Positions 42,107 to 50,936 of a stretch of 64,000 nucleotides of DNA are shown here, in pieces; position 1 is the first letter of the stretch, and every line of letters starts with the position of its first letter. A program made the position numbers and the translations under genes. The stretch covers positions 35,886 through 99,885 of the forward strand of contig MKTJ01000031.1 of assembly GCA_001898225.1 (NCBI GenBank). The letters run 5' to 3'. This DNA comes from Chloroflexi bacterium 54-19 (GTDB lineage: Bacteria; Chloroflexota; Chloroflexia; Chloroheliales; Chloroheliaceae). The notes under the pieces are model-generated. The model worked only from the letters and a program-made list of their open reading frames with translations. It made no database searches and was not told the origin of the DNA.

Positions 42107-42331
42107 ATGTCGCAACCACCCGATGTTATACCTACAGGTAGTTTGGACGAAAAATTACACCCTGAAAAATATATGGGGCAGAGTCGCCGCGCCCTGCCGC
42201 TCGAAATGATTTTGATTACCATCGTGGTGCTTTTCCTGATAGCGGTCCTGGCAATTTTAATCCTGGGAAGTTTGCAGTCAGTAAACACCGCGAACCAGTA
42301 CCTGCCGACGGTTCCGGCCCCGACCAAATAG
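42107..42331 (+). CDS. 74-residue single-helix membrane protein of the oxidase cluster
   Basis: One transmembrane helix (about 33-55, LEMILITIVVLFLIAVLAILILG) after a polar N-terminus, with a short Pro/Thr tail. This resembles small single-span oxidase subunits such as the CcoQ/CoxII-anchor type in size, but no motif proves it. AGGGAGA lies before the ATG. Between ccoN and the second ccoO copy. Confidence 0.7.
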   Translation: MSQPPDVIPTGSLDEKLHPEKYMGQSRRALPLEMILITIVVLFLIAVLAILILGSLQSVNTANQYLPTVPAPTK

Positions 42332-42383
42332 TTATTACCGGGCTACTTTAGTAAAACTCTGAGGAAGTCACGAGGAAGTTACT

Positions 42384-43526
42384 ATGAAGATGACGTTTGG
42401 CGCGGTCCTGGCGGGCGCAATCCTGGTAGTTATAACGGTAGTCTTTATGACGCTGGGGGTTTCGACCCTGACTTTCCAACCCCTGCCATCCGATAGCGCC
42501 CGGCCCCTGACCGCCGAGGAGGAAGCGGGACGCCAGATATACATGGGTAACGGCTGCGTCTACTGCCATACCCAGTACGTCCGGCCCCAGGACTGGAACG
42601 CTGCCGGTGGCGCCCCGGCCCTGAGAGTGGCCCAGGCGGGCGACTATATCTTCCAGAAGACCATGCTGCTCGGCACCGAACGCACCGGCCCCGACCTTTC
42701 CCAGGAAGGCGGCGTCCACCCCGACGACTGGCACCGCGCCCACTTCACCAACCCGCGCTACACCAGCCCGAACTCGATTATGCCGCAGTTCAGCTTCTTG
42801 AGCTATGACGAAACGACCAAGCTTATCGCCTACGTCCAGAGCCTCGGCCAGAAATCGGCGGACGCCCGGACGAATGTCCAGAAGACCGAAAAGACCAAAA
42901 TTGTGGCTTCGTTACAGGGTAAGTCAGGCGCGAACGGGGTCGCCAATGACGCGAACTATTCCCAGGCCCACCTCGATTACCTGAAAACGCTGGTCCCTTC
43001 CTCCTGGGTCAATACCAAGAGCGCCGTCCCACCGACCCAGCGCAGCCTTTTACACGGCAAGCAGATTTATATCACCAACTGCGTCGGTTGCCACGGCTAC
43101 ACCGGCCAGGGCGACGGCCCGGCGGCGACTTACCTGGAACCGAAGCCGTTCAATTTCACGAACGCCAGCGTCCAGATGCAGCACAGCGAGGGCCAGTATT
43201 ATCACTTCCTGCTCTTTGGCCTGCCGGGTACGGCTATGCCAGCCTGGGGCGATTACCTGACCGTCCAGGACATCTGGGACGTGATTAACTTCCTGCGGAC
43301 TATCCCGAATGGCGGCCTGACGGTGCCGGACGACCAGCTTAACTCGAATATGGTCGTGCGGGGCGGTCTGGCCGGGCCGGAACCTGCGCCCTTCGACCAG
43401 AACGCCGAGGGCTTCCAGTACGGCCAGAACCTTAATTACCCGACGCCGACCGCCGGGCCGCCTCCAACCGGTAGCGGCGGGGCCTCCCAGCAACCGGTGG
43501 TCAATACCCCGACCCCTTCCAAGTAA
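42384..43526 (+). CDS. ccoO: cbb3-type oxidase subunit II-like diheme cytochrome c, second copy
   Basis: A 380-residue paralogue of the protein at 38264. Heme sites C58/C61/H62 and C233/C236/H237 are intact, as are SIMPQF and AMPAWGDYL. The first ~135 residues and the C-terminal heme domain are almost the same in both copies, down to synonymous positions over long DNA stretches, whereas the linker (about residues 140-205) and the Pro/Thr/Gly-rich tail differ. It may serve the CcoN-like protein at 46521 or replace the first copy under other conditions (inference). Confidence 0.9.
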   Translation: MKMTFGAVLAGAILVVITVVFMTLGVSTLTFQPLPSDSARPLTAEEEAGRQIYMGNGCVYCHTQYVRPQDWNAAGGAPALRVAQAGDYIFQKTMLLGTERTGPDLSQEGGVHPDDWHRAHFTNPRYTSPNSIMPQFSFLSYDETTKLIAYVQSLGQKSADARTNVQKTEKTKIVASLQGKSGANGVANDANYSQAHLDYLKTLVPSSWVNTKSAVPPTQRSLLHGKQIYITNCVGCHGYTGQGDGPAATYLEPKPFNFTNASVQMQHSEGQYYHFLLFGLPGTAMPAWGDYLTVQDIWDVINFLRTIPNGGLTVPDDQLNSNMVVRGGLAGPEPAPFDQNAEGFQYGQNLNYPTPTAGPPPTGSGGASQQPVVNTPTPSK

Positions 43527-43604
43527 AGGGTGAGGGTTGAGCTCAAAATTCGTAAAAGGGCAAAAGGTTGCCCCCGATTCTTTAGTGAAGTACAGGTACA
43601 CACT

Positions 43605-43892
43605 ATGAAACGAAAAGTAGTAATTTCGCTGTTACTGGTGGTCGTGATGATGATGGTTTTCATCGCGCCGGCCTCGGCTCACGAAGGTGTCGGCGGTGAC
43701 GAACTGGCCGAAGCCGGGGACATGCTCCTTATCGCCATGATTTTCGTGTTGATGACCGGGTTGGGCGTGATGTGGAGTTGGGCCAACGGCGAGTTAAAAA
43801 ACCCTGAAGCCATCAAAAACCAGATGTTGCTCGACGCCCTGCTGGATGAAGATGGCGACGAATTGGATAAATACGCTTTAACCGAAGCTTAA
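43605..43892 (+). CDS. 95-residue exported, single-helix protein of the oxidase cluster
   Basis: A signal peptide (KRKVVISLLLVVVMMMVFIAP, cleavage near ASA-HEG at 25) is followed by a second hydrophobic helix (about 40-60) and an acidic C-terminal tail (LLDEDGDELDKYA). No family recognised. The frame opens earlier at 43530, but ATG 43605 gives the clean signal peptide. Co-directional with its neighbours, 18 bases before the next gene. Confidence 0.65.
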   Translation: MKRKVVISLLLVVVMMMVFIAPASAHEGVGGDELAEAGDMLLIAMIFVLMTGLGVMWSWANGELKNPEAIKNQMLLDALLDEDGDELDKYALTEA

Positions 43893-43910
43893 CGGCAAGG
43901 GAGAACCGCG

Positions 43911-44234
43911 ATGCAAAGTTTTTTCCAGGATGTGCTGGCCCAGGCTAATGCCGTACCCGATTCGATTAAACCCTGGCAGGAAAACCCGATTATAGACGGG
44001 ATAATCTTTGGTTTTGGGATATTGATGCTCGTTCTGATCTGGCTGTGGGCCAGGAGCGGGCGCAGCAAACGGGAAAACGAGGTGCCGTTCGAGCGCACCG
44101 CCGAGGATTTCGCCGGGCAGGTCCAGGCCGCCTATGGCCGTTTGCCCGCCTTCCTGATTGTGCTATACGCGGTAGTCCTGATAGTCCTGGCGGCCTACGT
44201 GATAAACGGCATCATTACCGGGGTGAAGTATTAG
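43911..44234 (+). CDS. 107-residue two-helix membrane protein of the oxidase cluster
   Basis: Two transmembrane helices (about 29-48 and 80-103) flank a cytoplasmic-looking loop with RSGRSKRENEVPFERTAEDFAG. The overall plan, helix then polar segment then helix, is like the N-terminal membrane part of CcoP, but no cytochrome domain follows. AAGGGAG precedes the ATG. Confidence 0.65.
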   Translation: MQSFFQDVLAQANAVPDSIKPWQENPIIDGIIFGFGILMLVLIWLWARSGRSKRENEVPFERTAEDFAGQVQAAYGRLPAFLIVLYAVVLIVLAAYVINGIITGVKY

Positions 44235-44275
44235 AGCTAGAAGCCTGCGAGACAGGAGCGAGGCGGAGAAACTTT

Positions 44276-44563
44276 ATGGAAAAAATGCAAAAGGGTGAGC
44301 ATGAATTCCCTCACCGGGGCGAGGTCGTCGGGCACGTCGTACCGGGCGAACGGTTTGACCGGATCAAGGAAATGATTCTCTTGCCGGAGGAGAATGTTTC
44401 CTTCACCGAGGAGCCGCACGAGGCCGAGGATAAAGGGCTGCCCTTGATGTTGTTGTTCCTTTTCGGGCTGATGATTTTCTTTGGCCTGGTGATGTTCGCC
44501 ATCTACCTGGGCGTCGGTAACGAATGGGTAAATATAACTTTAGGGAACCACTTCACCAAGTAG
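44276..44563 (+). CDS. 95-residue single-helix membrane protein of the oxidase cluster
   Basis: A His-containing polar N-terminus (EFPHRGEVVGHVVPGERFDRI) precedes one helix (about 55-80). The frame opens upstream at 44045, overlapping the previous gene; ATG at 44276 has GCGGAG before it and is the credible start. Function unknown, likely a small subunit. Confidence 0.65.
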   Translation: MEKMQKGEHEFPHRGEVVGHVVPGERFDRIKEMILLPEENVSFTEEPHEAEDKGLPLMLLFLFGLMIFFGLVMFAIYLGVGNEWVNITLGNHFTK

Positions 44564-44636
44564 GTAAACCCTGACGGCGCTCCCTTAGCTCGCAGGAGCG
44601 CCTGGAATTATTGACCTGACAAAGGAGAGTTGAAAA

Positions 44637-44951
44637 ATGGCGTTTATCCGCACCACCACCATTGCCATGTCACGAGAGGAAGCCGAGGAAATCAGGCCGG
44701 GTAAACTGGTCTATTCAGCCCTGATTGGGGGGCGGAAATTCATCTGCCAGACCCTGAACGGTCTTATTTCGACGGCGGTCTGGCGTTCGGTCAACCCGCA
44801 GGGCAAGGTGGTCTTTACCATCTTCACCGAGTGGTCCACCATGGAGGATTTACAGGCTTACGCCCGCCAGCCGACTATCCGCGAACTGGAAGAACAACTG
44901 GCGACGGAGGAAGACCCGCTTACCGTGATGGTTTACGAAAACATCGGGTAA
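44637..44951 (+). CDS. ABM-like dimeric alpha/beta-barrel protein
   Basis: A 104-residue soluble protein with pattern VVFTIFTEWSTMEDLQAYARQPTIRELEEQL, which resembles the antibiotic-biosynthesis-monooxygenase/ferredoxin-like barrel family (small enzymes acting on heme or quinones). AAAGGAG lies before the ATG. Its place within an oxidase cluster may point to heme or quinone handling, but the family match itself is only tentative. Confidence 0.6.
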   Translation: MAFIRTTTIAMSREEAEEIRPGKLVYSALIGGRKFICQTLNGLISTAVWRSVNPQGKVVFTIFTEWSTMEDLQAYARQPTIRELEEQLATEEDPLTVMVYENIG

Positions 44952-45081
44952 CGGGGAAAGTTAAACGTTGAACGAGACTCCAAAAGGGTCCCTGGCGAAT
45001 AGCACGGATCAGGCAACCAACCATAAATGGAGCCATAATTTCAATGGATGAAACTGTGGTTCCCTGGAAGTTCAGGGCAAC

Positions 45082-45729
45082 ATGCAAGTAATAGACCCAC
45101 CAAAGACCGGACAGGGTGATGGCAAAGATAAACCCACTCCACCCACTCCACCGAAAAAACATGGTCTGCTCTACGGCGGCAAAGAGACCAAATTAGGCTT
45201 TTTCGCCGGGCGTATCGCTTTTGTAATCGTAGGGGCGATGCTGGGAGCGATGCTCTTTTTCACCATCATTATGCTCCTGGTCAGTATCAACGAGCCCTAC
45301 CTCACCCCTTACGTCGATAACGACAAGCTCTACCAGGATAAAATTTACATCAAACTCGACAGCGAGCCGACATACCGCGAGGTAATTATTGCCACCGAAC
45401 CGGGTAACTACGACCAGCAGGAAATTACCCAGATACCCTACGGAACACCTTTCCAGGTCATTTTTACCACCAAGCAACTGGAAATCCCCGAAAATTATTT
45501 TATTACTTTCCTGGATGGCCCCAACAAAGACCAGCAAATTGAAGGCGGCTATACCAGGCAAGCCAGGTATCTCGCGGGCGACGATAAATTCTATAGCTTG
45601 ACAGTCACTCCGGCTAATAATAAACCCTGGCCGAGCGGAAAATATAGCATAGATGCTCCGACCGGCGGTATGTTCGGCGGGCGCAACTACGCTTATTTCA
45701 CGGTCCAAGACCCGACCACGGCCAAATAA
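45082..45729 (+). CDS. membrane-anchored protein of unknown function in the oxidase cluster
   Basis: A 215-residue protein with a Pro/Lys-rich cytoplasmic N-terminus (PPKTGQGDGKDKPTPPTPP), one transmembrane helix (about 42-68) and an extracytoplasmic beta-rich domain of about 145 residues (IKLDSEPTYREVIIATEPGN, GTPFQVIFTTKQLEIPENYF). It may be a cupredoxin-like or Ig-like domain but lacks a Cys/Met copper site. The start ATG 45082 has only a weak ribosome-binding site. Ends 11 bases before the next gene. Confidence 0.65.
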   Translation: MQVIDPPKTGQGDGKDKPTPPTPPKKHGLLYGGKETKLGFFAGRIAFVIVGAMLGAMLFFTIIMLLVSINEPYLTPYVDNDKLYQDKIYIKLDSEPTYREVIIATEPGNYDQQEITQIPYGTPFQVIFTTKQLEIPENYFITFLDGPNKDQQIEGGYTRQARYLAGDDKFYSLTVTPANNKPWPSGKYSIDAPTGGMFGGRNYAYFTVQDPTTAK

Positions 45730-45740
45730 CAGGTACAAAT

Positions 45741-46442
45741 ATGAAAATTTTCTCGCAAAAACCCAGGCGGCACCGGGCCTTTTCGGTTTTTACGGCTTTA
45801 ACCCTTGCGCTGGCTGCAACCTTCACGTTTAGCAGCCTGGCCCTGGCCGAAGTAACCGTGGACCCGCCCCGCGTGCAGACCGTTGGTAACTACCGCATTG
45901 AATTTGTGGCCCCGGAGCTATCCGGCAACCACGACGCCCTCGATAGCCTGGCCTTCAAATTCCAGGTGACCGATTTGCAGGGCCAGCCCGCCAACAATTT
46001 GCAACTCAACATGACCGCTATCCGGGACTATAGCGGCCAGGTAACCAAGGAACACAACGGCCCGCGCACCCCCAACATCGGACCGGTACCCCTCCCATTT
46101 AGCGGCAAACCGGGCGAATACACTACCAATATGACCTTCGGGTTTAACGGCCACTGGTATATCCAGGTGGATGGTCCCGGTTTTGGTACGAACAAGGTCC
46201 AGTTCCGGTTGCCGGTCGGCGCGCCCGACGAACCCGGTTCGGGTTTTGACTATGACTGGCTCCTGTGGGTGCTGGTTGGCATTATCGTGGTCAGTGTCGT
46301 GGCCTTTATTGGGCGCAAGGGAGAGGTCTTCCCGGTCCCAACCGAGGAACTCCAACCGCCGACCCCGGTCCCGGCCCTGACCGCGCCCACCCCGGAAGCC
46401 AGCCAGGACGACCTGGCGGTTTCCAGCCCGACCCAAAAATAA
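45741..46442 (+). CDS. exported FixH/YtkA-like domain protein
   Basis: A 233-residue protein: signal peptide (to about A36), a beta-sandwich domain (VDPPRVQTVGNYRIEFVAPEL, FQVTDLQGQPANNLQLNMTAI, PGEYTTNMTFGFNGHWYIQVDGP), a transmembrane helix (about 172-190) and a Pro/Thr-rich cytoplasmic tail. The domain pattern is that of FixH/YtkA-like proteins, which are linked with copper delivery or assembly of cbb3 oxidases; this role is inferred. Confidence 0.7.
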   Translation: MKIFSQKPRRHRAFSVFTALTLALAATFTFSSLALAEVTVDPPRVQTVGNYRIEFVAPELSGNHDALDSLAFKFQVTDLQGQPANNLQLNMTAIRDYSGQVTKEHNGPRTPNIGPVPLPFSGKPGEYTTNMTFGFNGHWYIQVDGPGFGTNKVQFRLPVGAPDEPGSGFDYDWLLWVLVGIIVVSVVAFIGRKGEVFPVPTEELQPPTPVPALTAPTPEASQDDLAVSSPTQK

Positions 46443-46520
46443 TTCTATGGCCTCGCGCCTGTCGTTGGACTGCTCGACCAGGCGCTTACGGTTACCTCAA
46501 AAAATAAGGTAGGTTCGAAC

Positions 46521-48692
46521 ATGTCTTCCGTGGAAAAACCGCTCAAAAAGACTCGCCAGCCTCTCTTTGTACCCAACAATAACCGGGTACTCTACAACAC
46601 CAATAACATCGGGCCGGACGGAAAACCCCTTTCGGATGATTCTATCCTGGTCAAATTTGTCATCGTCCAGGCAATCGCGCTCGGCCTGGCGGCTTTGCAT
46701 GGCGTTATCCAGCGTCTCCCCTGGGTGGCCGACTGGCTGCGCGACGCCGATTATGGCGGACACCTTATTACAAACCTGGGTCTGACCCACATCAACGTGG
46801 TACTGGGCGGGACCATCTCGATTGCCGGTATCACTTATTACCTGCTGCCCCGGATTATCCAGCGCCCGATGTACAGCCAGACCCTTTGCAACGTGTCGTT
46901 CTGGTTCACTGCCTGCGGGGTTATCGGGTTTTACTGCGCCCTGATTCCGATAGGTTTCGCGGAAGGAAACCTGGTCCACCAGGGCTACACCTACGAACAG
47001 GCCAAGGACATCGTCGGGTTCTGGCACAAGTTCCCCGAAGCGATTACGGCTTCTTCAATGGGCCTCGGTTACTGGATTTACGTGACCAACGTGGTCCTGA
47101 CCATCTGGCAGGGCCGCCGCACCGGGAATGCCCTGGAGAAATTCTCGGCCAAGTTCCACCTCGTCGCCTCGATTGCCCTCCTGATTGGCACCTTACAGGG
47201 GGTTTACCAGGTCTTGCCCTGGTCTTTGGACTGGCTTTACAAGACGGGTGGGGCGGGCCAACTGATTGACCCGGCTTCTCACGCCCACATGAATTTGGTT
47301 GGCGGGGTAATTTTCGCCTTTATGGGCTTCGTCTATTACTTCCTGCCCCGGTTTGTCGGCCACCCGATTCACTCGGTCAAACTGGCTAATTTTTCCTTTG
47401 TGACCCTTTTTATCGGGGTGTTCGGCTTCTGGCTGACCCTGATTACCCTCGGTTTTATCGAAGGGGACAAGGTTATTTCGCAGGGTATTACCGCCGCCGC
47501 CGCCAAAGACCAGATGGGTATCTGGCACCCTCTGCCCATCGCGATTATGGGCAGCCTGATGGCTATCGGGATGTGGACCTTTATCCTGAACGTGCTTCTA
47601 ACCCTCAAAAAAGGACTGGGGACCGCCCGCGAACGCTACCTGGGCGTTTTTCTGGGGATTTCCTCGCTTTTCCTCTTTATCAGCACGAGCCAGGGTATCA
47701 TCCAGATTTTGCCTTCGGCCAGCCAGTGGCTAGACGAGGCTCGCGAGGCCGGGGAACTCATACTGCCGACCTCCCATGCCCAGATGAATATCGTCGGTGT
47801 CGTGACATTGACCCTGATGACGATTGGCCTTTACGTGCTGCCGCGCATGACCGAACGCCCGCTTTACAGCCACAAACTGGCGAAATTCTCGCTGGCTTCG
47901 GTGGCGATAGGGGTGGTAATTCTTTACGCGACCTTGATTTACCTGGGGATTTCAGAAGGTATCTTAATCCGCGAGGGTTACACCTTTGCCCAGGCCCGCC
48001 AGGAAGTCACGGGCGGCTGGCACGACTGGATTCTGACGGCTCTTTACGCCATCGTAGGGGCGTCTTACATCGGCTACTTTATTAACGTTTTCAAGACTAT
48101 CGGCTCGGAACGGCTGATGGCGGTAACGGGCCGGGTCGGGCAAGGTTTTTCCGGCACCTGGAAATACATGCTAACGGTAAATGTCCCGGCAGCCTCTATT
48201 GAAGCGGCCAGGGAGGAAGCCCGCAACTCCATCGGCAAGACCAGCCTCGAAGGGGGAGCCGATGGCGGCACGATTGTCACCTATGCCGCCGATAGCGGTT
48301 CGCAGGAAACCAGCCAGCGCGTCGCTAAAAATAGGCCCTTCGTTGTCCCGGCCCGGACAATTCTGAACCAGAACCCGCTGGGTATCTTCGCGATAGAAAC
48401 ACTCCTGGGGTGGTGCGGGTTCCTGGGCGCGGGGTGGCTGAAAAGCCGCCGCCCGGCCATGGCAGTCCTGCTCTTTACCTTCGAGCAGGCCTTCTTCTGG
48501 GTGAGCCTGTGGGGCCTTCTGACCCTCCTGGCCCCAACCTACCTGCCCTATTTCGTGGCGTTCTATGTCATCCTGCCGGTGGTTTCGGGCATTGTAGCGG
48601 CCAGGACCTATGTTACCCAGTCCACGAAGCTAAAACGCGAACTGGCCTTGACCCTGGACGCGCCCAAAGAAACGAAGGTAGCTAAAAGGTAA
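46521..48692 (+). CDS. CcoN-like membrane protein with three internal repeats, copper site absent
   Basis: A 723-residue membrane protein of about 14-16 helices. Three units of about 150 residues (roughly 50-198, 217-366, 378-527) each show: QG/HGV..LP, a His-bearing helix, YYLLPR..RP.YS..L, an LG..EG loop and a WH pair before the last helix. The units match the three pseudo-repeats of heme-copper oxidase subunit I. His positions differ from CcoN: H90 alone in unit 1, H254 and H256 (SHAHMN) in unit 2, H419 followed by Gln (SHAQMN) in unit 3; the HH pair of the copper site is missing. H169, H336 and H501 (WH) recur in every unit. About 190 further residues with two to three helices form the C-terminus. 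Probably heme-binding but not an O2 reductase (inference). Last gene of the cluster. Confidence 0.8.
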   Translation: MSSVEKPLKKTRQPLFVPNNNRVLYNTNNIGPDGKPLSDDSILVKFVIVQAIALGLAALHGVIQRLPWVADWLRDADYGGHLITNLGLTHINVVLGGTISIAGITYYLLPRIIQRPMYSQTLCNVSFWFTACGVIGFYCALIPIGFAEGNLVHQGYTYEQAKDIVGFWHKFPEAITASSMGLGYWIYVTNVVLTIWQGRRTGNALEKFSAKFHLVASIALLIGTLQGVYQVLPWSLDWLYKTGGAGQLIDPASHAHMNLVGGVIFAFMGFVYYFLPRFVGHPIHSVKLANFSFVTLFIGVFGFWLTLITLGFIEGDKVISQGITAAAAKDQMGIWHPLPIAIMGSLMAIGMWTFILNVLLTLKKGLGTARERYLGVFLGISSLFLFISTSQGIIQILPSASQWLDEAREAGELILPTSHAQMNIVGVVTLTLMTIGLYVLPRMTERPLYSHKLAKFSLASVAIGVVILYATLIYLGISEGILIREGYTFAQARQEVTGGWHDWILTALYAIVGASYIGYFINVFKTIGSERLMAVTGRVGQGFSGTWKYMLTVNVPAASIEAAREEARNSIGKTSLEGGADGGTIVTYAADSGSQETSQRVAKNRPFVVPARTILNQNPLGIFAIETLLGWCGFLGAGWLKSRRPAMAVLLFTFEQAFFWVSLWGLLTLLAPTYLPYFVAFYVILPVVSGIVAARTYVTQSTKLKRELALTLDAPKETKVAKR

Positions 48693-48715
48693 GTCCTTTA
48701 TCATTTGGGCAATAT

Positions 48716-48748
48716 AAAACCCCCGGCCTGTTAAGACCGAGGGGTTTT
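48716..48748. terminator. bidirectional terminator of the oxidase cluster
   Basis: AAAACCCC-CGG pairs with CCG-AGGGGTTTT around a CCTGTTAAGA loop. Lies between the CcoN-like gene and the convergent amidohydrolase gene. Confidence 0.7.
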
Positions 48749-48753
48749 ATATT

Positions 48754-50142
48754 TTATAGGGTTTTCGCCTGGGTCTGGCCGCGCGCGACCAGTTGGCCGG
48801 TACCGGGCGCGCCTATCACCTGGCCGTCCCGGTAGACCACTTCGCCGCGCCGGATGGTCGTGACCGGCCACCCGGTGACGGTCCAGCCTTCGTAGACCGA
48901 GTAGTCCGCCTTCGACTTGAGCATCGAATTCTCGACCTGCTGGCTCAGTTCGGGGTCGAAAATCGTGATGTCGGCGTCGCTCCCGACCGCGAGAGCGCCC
49001 TTGCTCGGGTAGAGGCCAAACAGTTTGGCGGCGTTGGTCGAGGTCACTTCCACGAAACGGTTGGCGGTAATCCGCCCGGTCCGTACCCCCTCAGAATAGA
49101 GCATCGGCAGCATCATCTGGAGATTTTCGACGCCGGGCCGCAGTTTAGTAATATCGAGGGTCGGGTCGAGTTTATCCTTGAGCATCCAGGGGGCGTGGTC
49201 GGTGCAGACCGTGTGAATCTGGCCTTTAGCGACCCCTTCCCAGAGGGCCTCGACATCCTCTTTTTCCCGTAAAGGCGGTTGCCCGACATACTTGGCGGCG
49301 TCCGGCTCGTCAAAGCGTTCGCTGGTCAGGTGCAAGTAGAGCGGGCGAGTTTCGACAAAGACCGGGATGCCCCGCGCCTGGGCTTCCGCGCAGACTTCGA
49401 GAGCGCGTTTCGAGGAAAGATGGACGATATAGACCGGGGAACCGGTGGCCTCAGCAAAAGCGACGGCCCGCTGAGTCGCCACCACTTCCGCGACCACGGG
49501 ACGGCTTTCGGGAAAATAGCAGAGGGCGGCGTGTCCGGCGGCAGTTAGCTGGTGGGTGGCGTCCTCGATAAGACCGTGGTCCTCGCAGTGAATGAGCGAA
49601 ATGATACCGTTAGCCCCGGCCCGCCGCACCGCTTCGAGATAACCCTGCACATTGGCGTCAAACTGGGGAATGACCGTAAAGATTTTGATGCTGTTGCAAC
49701 CAACTTCCTGCAAGCGGGTAATTTCGTCCAACACTTGCGGCGAGGGATTGGTGATAATCGGGTGCAGGAAGAAGTCGGCAATCGCTTGCTGGCTGGCGGC
49801 GGCACCTTCCCGCTGCAACCCGGCCAGGGGCATTTCTTCCGGCGGGATAAAGGTCATGTTGCCGATGGTGGTAACGCCCCCGGCCAGGGCCGCCGATGAC
49901 CCGCTGGTAAAATCGTCCACCCAGACCGGCTCGTCACTGGGGGCGGGTTGGGTCCGCAGGTGGACGTGGGCGTCGATTCCGCCAGGGAAAACCAGCTTGC
50001 CGCTGGCGTCTATTTCAACCTCGGCGGACATCTCGCCCCCGATTTGAGCAACTTTTCCATCCTTAACGCCGAGGTCGGCCTTTACCGAGCCGTCTGCGTT
50101 GATAATCTCTCCACCTCGAATTACAAGGTCAAAACCGGACAT
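48754..50142 (-). CDS. dihydropyrimidinase/hydantoinase-type amidohydrolase
   Basis: A 462-residue cyclic amidohydrolase. Metal ligands: H59 and H61 (GIDAHVHLRTQ), the lysine to be carboxylated K153 (NSIKIFTV), then ISLIHCEDHG and VYIVHLSSKRAL for His ligands, and TVCTDHAPWM for the Asp. It hydrolyses a cyclic amide (dihydrouracil, hydantoin, allantoin or dihydroorotate-like). The presence of HLR and the GNMTF loop favour D-hydantoinase/dihydropyrimidinase over dihydroorotase, but the substrate is not certain. GGAG precedes ATG. It is alone on its strand here. Confidence 0.87.
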   Translation of the reverse strand: MSGFDLVIRGGEIINADGSVKADLGVKDGKVAQIGGEMSAEVEIDASGKLVFPGGIDAHVHLRTQPAPSDEPVWVDDFTSGSSAALAGGVTTIGNMTFIPPEEMPLAGLQREGAAASQQAIADFFLHPIITNPSPQVLDEITRLQEVGCNSIKIFTVIPQFDANVQGYLEAVRRAGANGIISLIHCEDHGLIEDATHQLTAAGHAALCYFPESRPVVAEVVATQRAVAFAEATGSPVYIVHLSSKRALEVCAEAQARGIPVFVETRPLYLHLTSERFDEPDAAKYVGQPPLREKEDVEALWEGVAKGQIHTVCTDHAPWMLKDKLDPTLDITKLRPGVENLQMMLPMLYSEGVRTGRITANRFVEVTSTNAAKLFGLYPSKGALAVGSDADITIFDPELSQQVENSMLKSKADYSVYEGWTVTGWPVTTIRRGEVVYRDGQVIGAPGTGQLVARGQTQAKTL

Positions 50143-50370
50143 GTCGTCTCCTTAAATCTTTTTATAAGTTGAGCAGTAAGTTAGCTGGCCTTTCATGAGC
50201 CTTCATTTTTGAAAGGACCAACCGGAAAGAGCAGATTACATTTGCCCGGATTTTAGTAAAAAGCCACTATTTTTACAAATTTAATGGTATTAGTAGATAG
50301 TTGCAGAGGGGCCGGTTTATCATTAAAATTAGTCTTTGTGTTGAAATACATCCATTACGTTAAGTTTGGA

Positions 50371-50925
50371 ATGTTAGAGCTTAGAGAATTACCGCCTGAA
50401 ATTTCAGGTATTCTGGCAAAAGTCAAGGCACCGCCAAGATTGGTGGCCCATCTCCGGCTTGTCTATGACGTGGCCGTAACGGTGACTTCAAAGGTTGAAC
50501 TCGTCTGGCCCCAACTGACTTTTGACAAAGAGGCGGTCCTGATAGGTGCGGCTACCCACGACATCGGCAAGGCTATTTACCCGGAAGAATTGAGCGGGAG
50601 CGGTAAAAATCACGAAAAAATCGGTCCCGAATTGCTTCTGAAAAACGGCCTGGATGAGAAATATACCCGGTTTGCCCGGACGCACGCTCGCTGGAATGAA
50701 GAAAGCGAAAATATTGGAATTGAAGATCTGCTGGTGGCGTGGTCGGATAAGGTCTGGAAAGGCAAACGTGAAGAAAGTTTGGAGATGGTGCTTTGCCGGA
50801 AGATTGCCGAAAAGTGTGGGGAAGAACCCTGGCAGACCTTTCTCAAACTGGATGAATTTGCTGGTACAATAACGAAAGATGCCGACGCAAGGTTAGCCTG
50901 GCAGGCTCAATATCCCATAAATTAG
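50371..50925 (+). CDS. HD-domain protein
   Basis: A 184-residue HD phosphohydrolase-like protein: RLVAHLRLVYDVAV, VLIGAATHDIGKAIYPEEL (His-Asp), HEKIGPELL and VAWSDKVWKGKREES (Asp) make up the metal site. The frame is open from 50284; ATG 50371 is the best supported by the domain start, though its ribosome-binding site is poor. Substrate unknown. It ends 11 bases before the MOSC gene, so the two are probably co-transcribed. Confidence 0.8.
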   Translation: MLELRELPPEISGILAKVKAPPRLVAHLRLVYDVAVTVTSKVELVWPQLTFDKEAVLIGAATHDIGKAIYPEELSGSGKNHEKIGPELLLKNGLDEKYTRFARTHARWNEESENIGIEDLLVAWSDKVWKGKREESLEMVLCRKIAEKCGEEPWQTFLKLDEFAGTITKDADARLAWQAQYPIN

Positions 50926-50936
50926 AAGAAAAGAAA

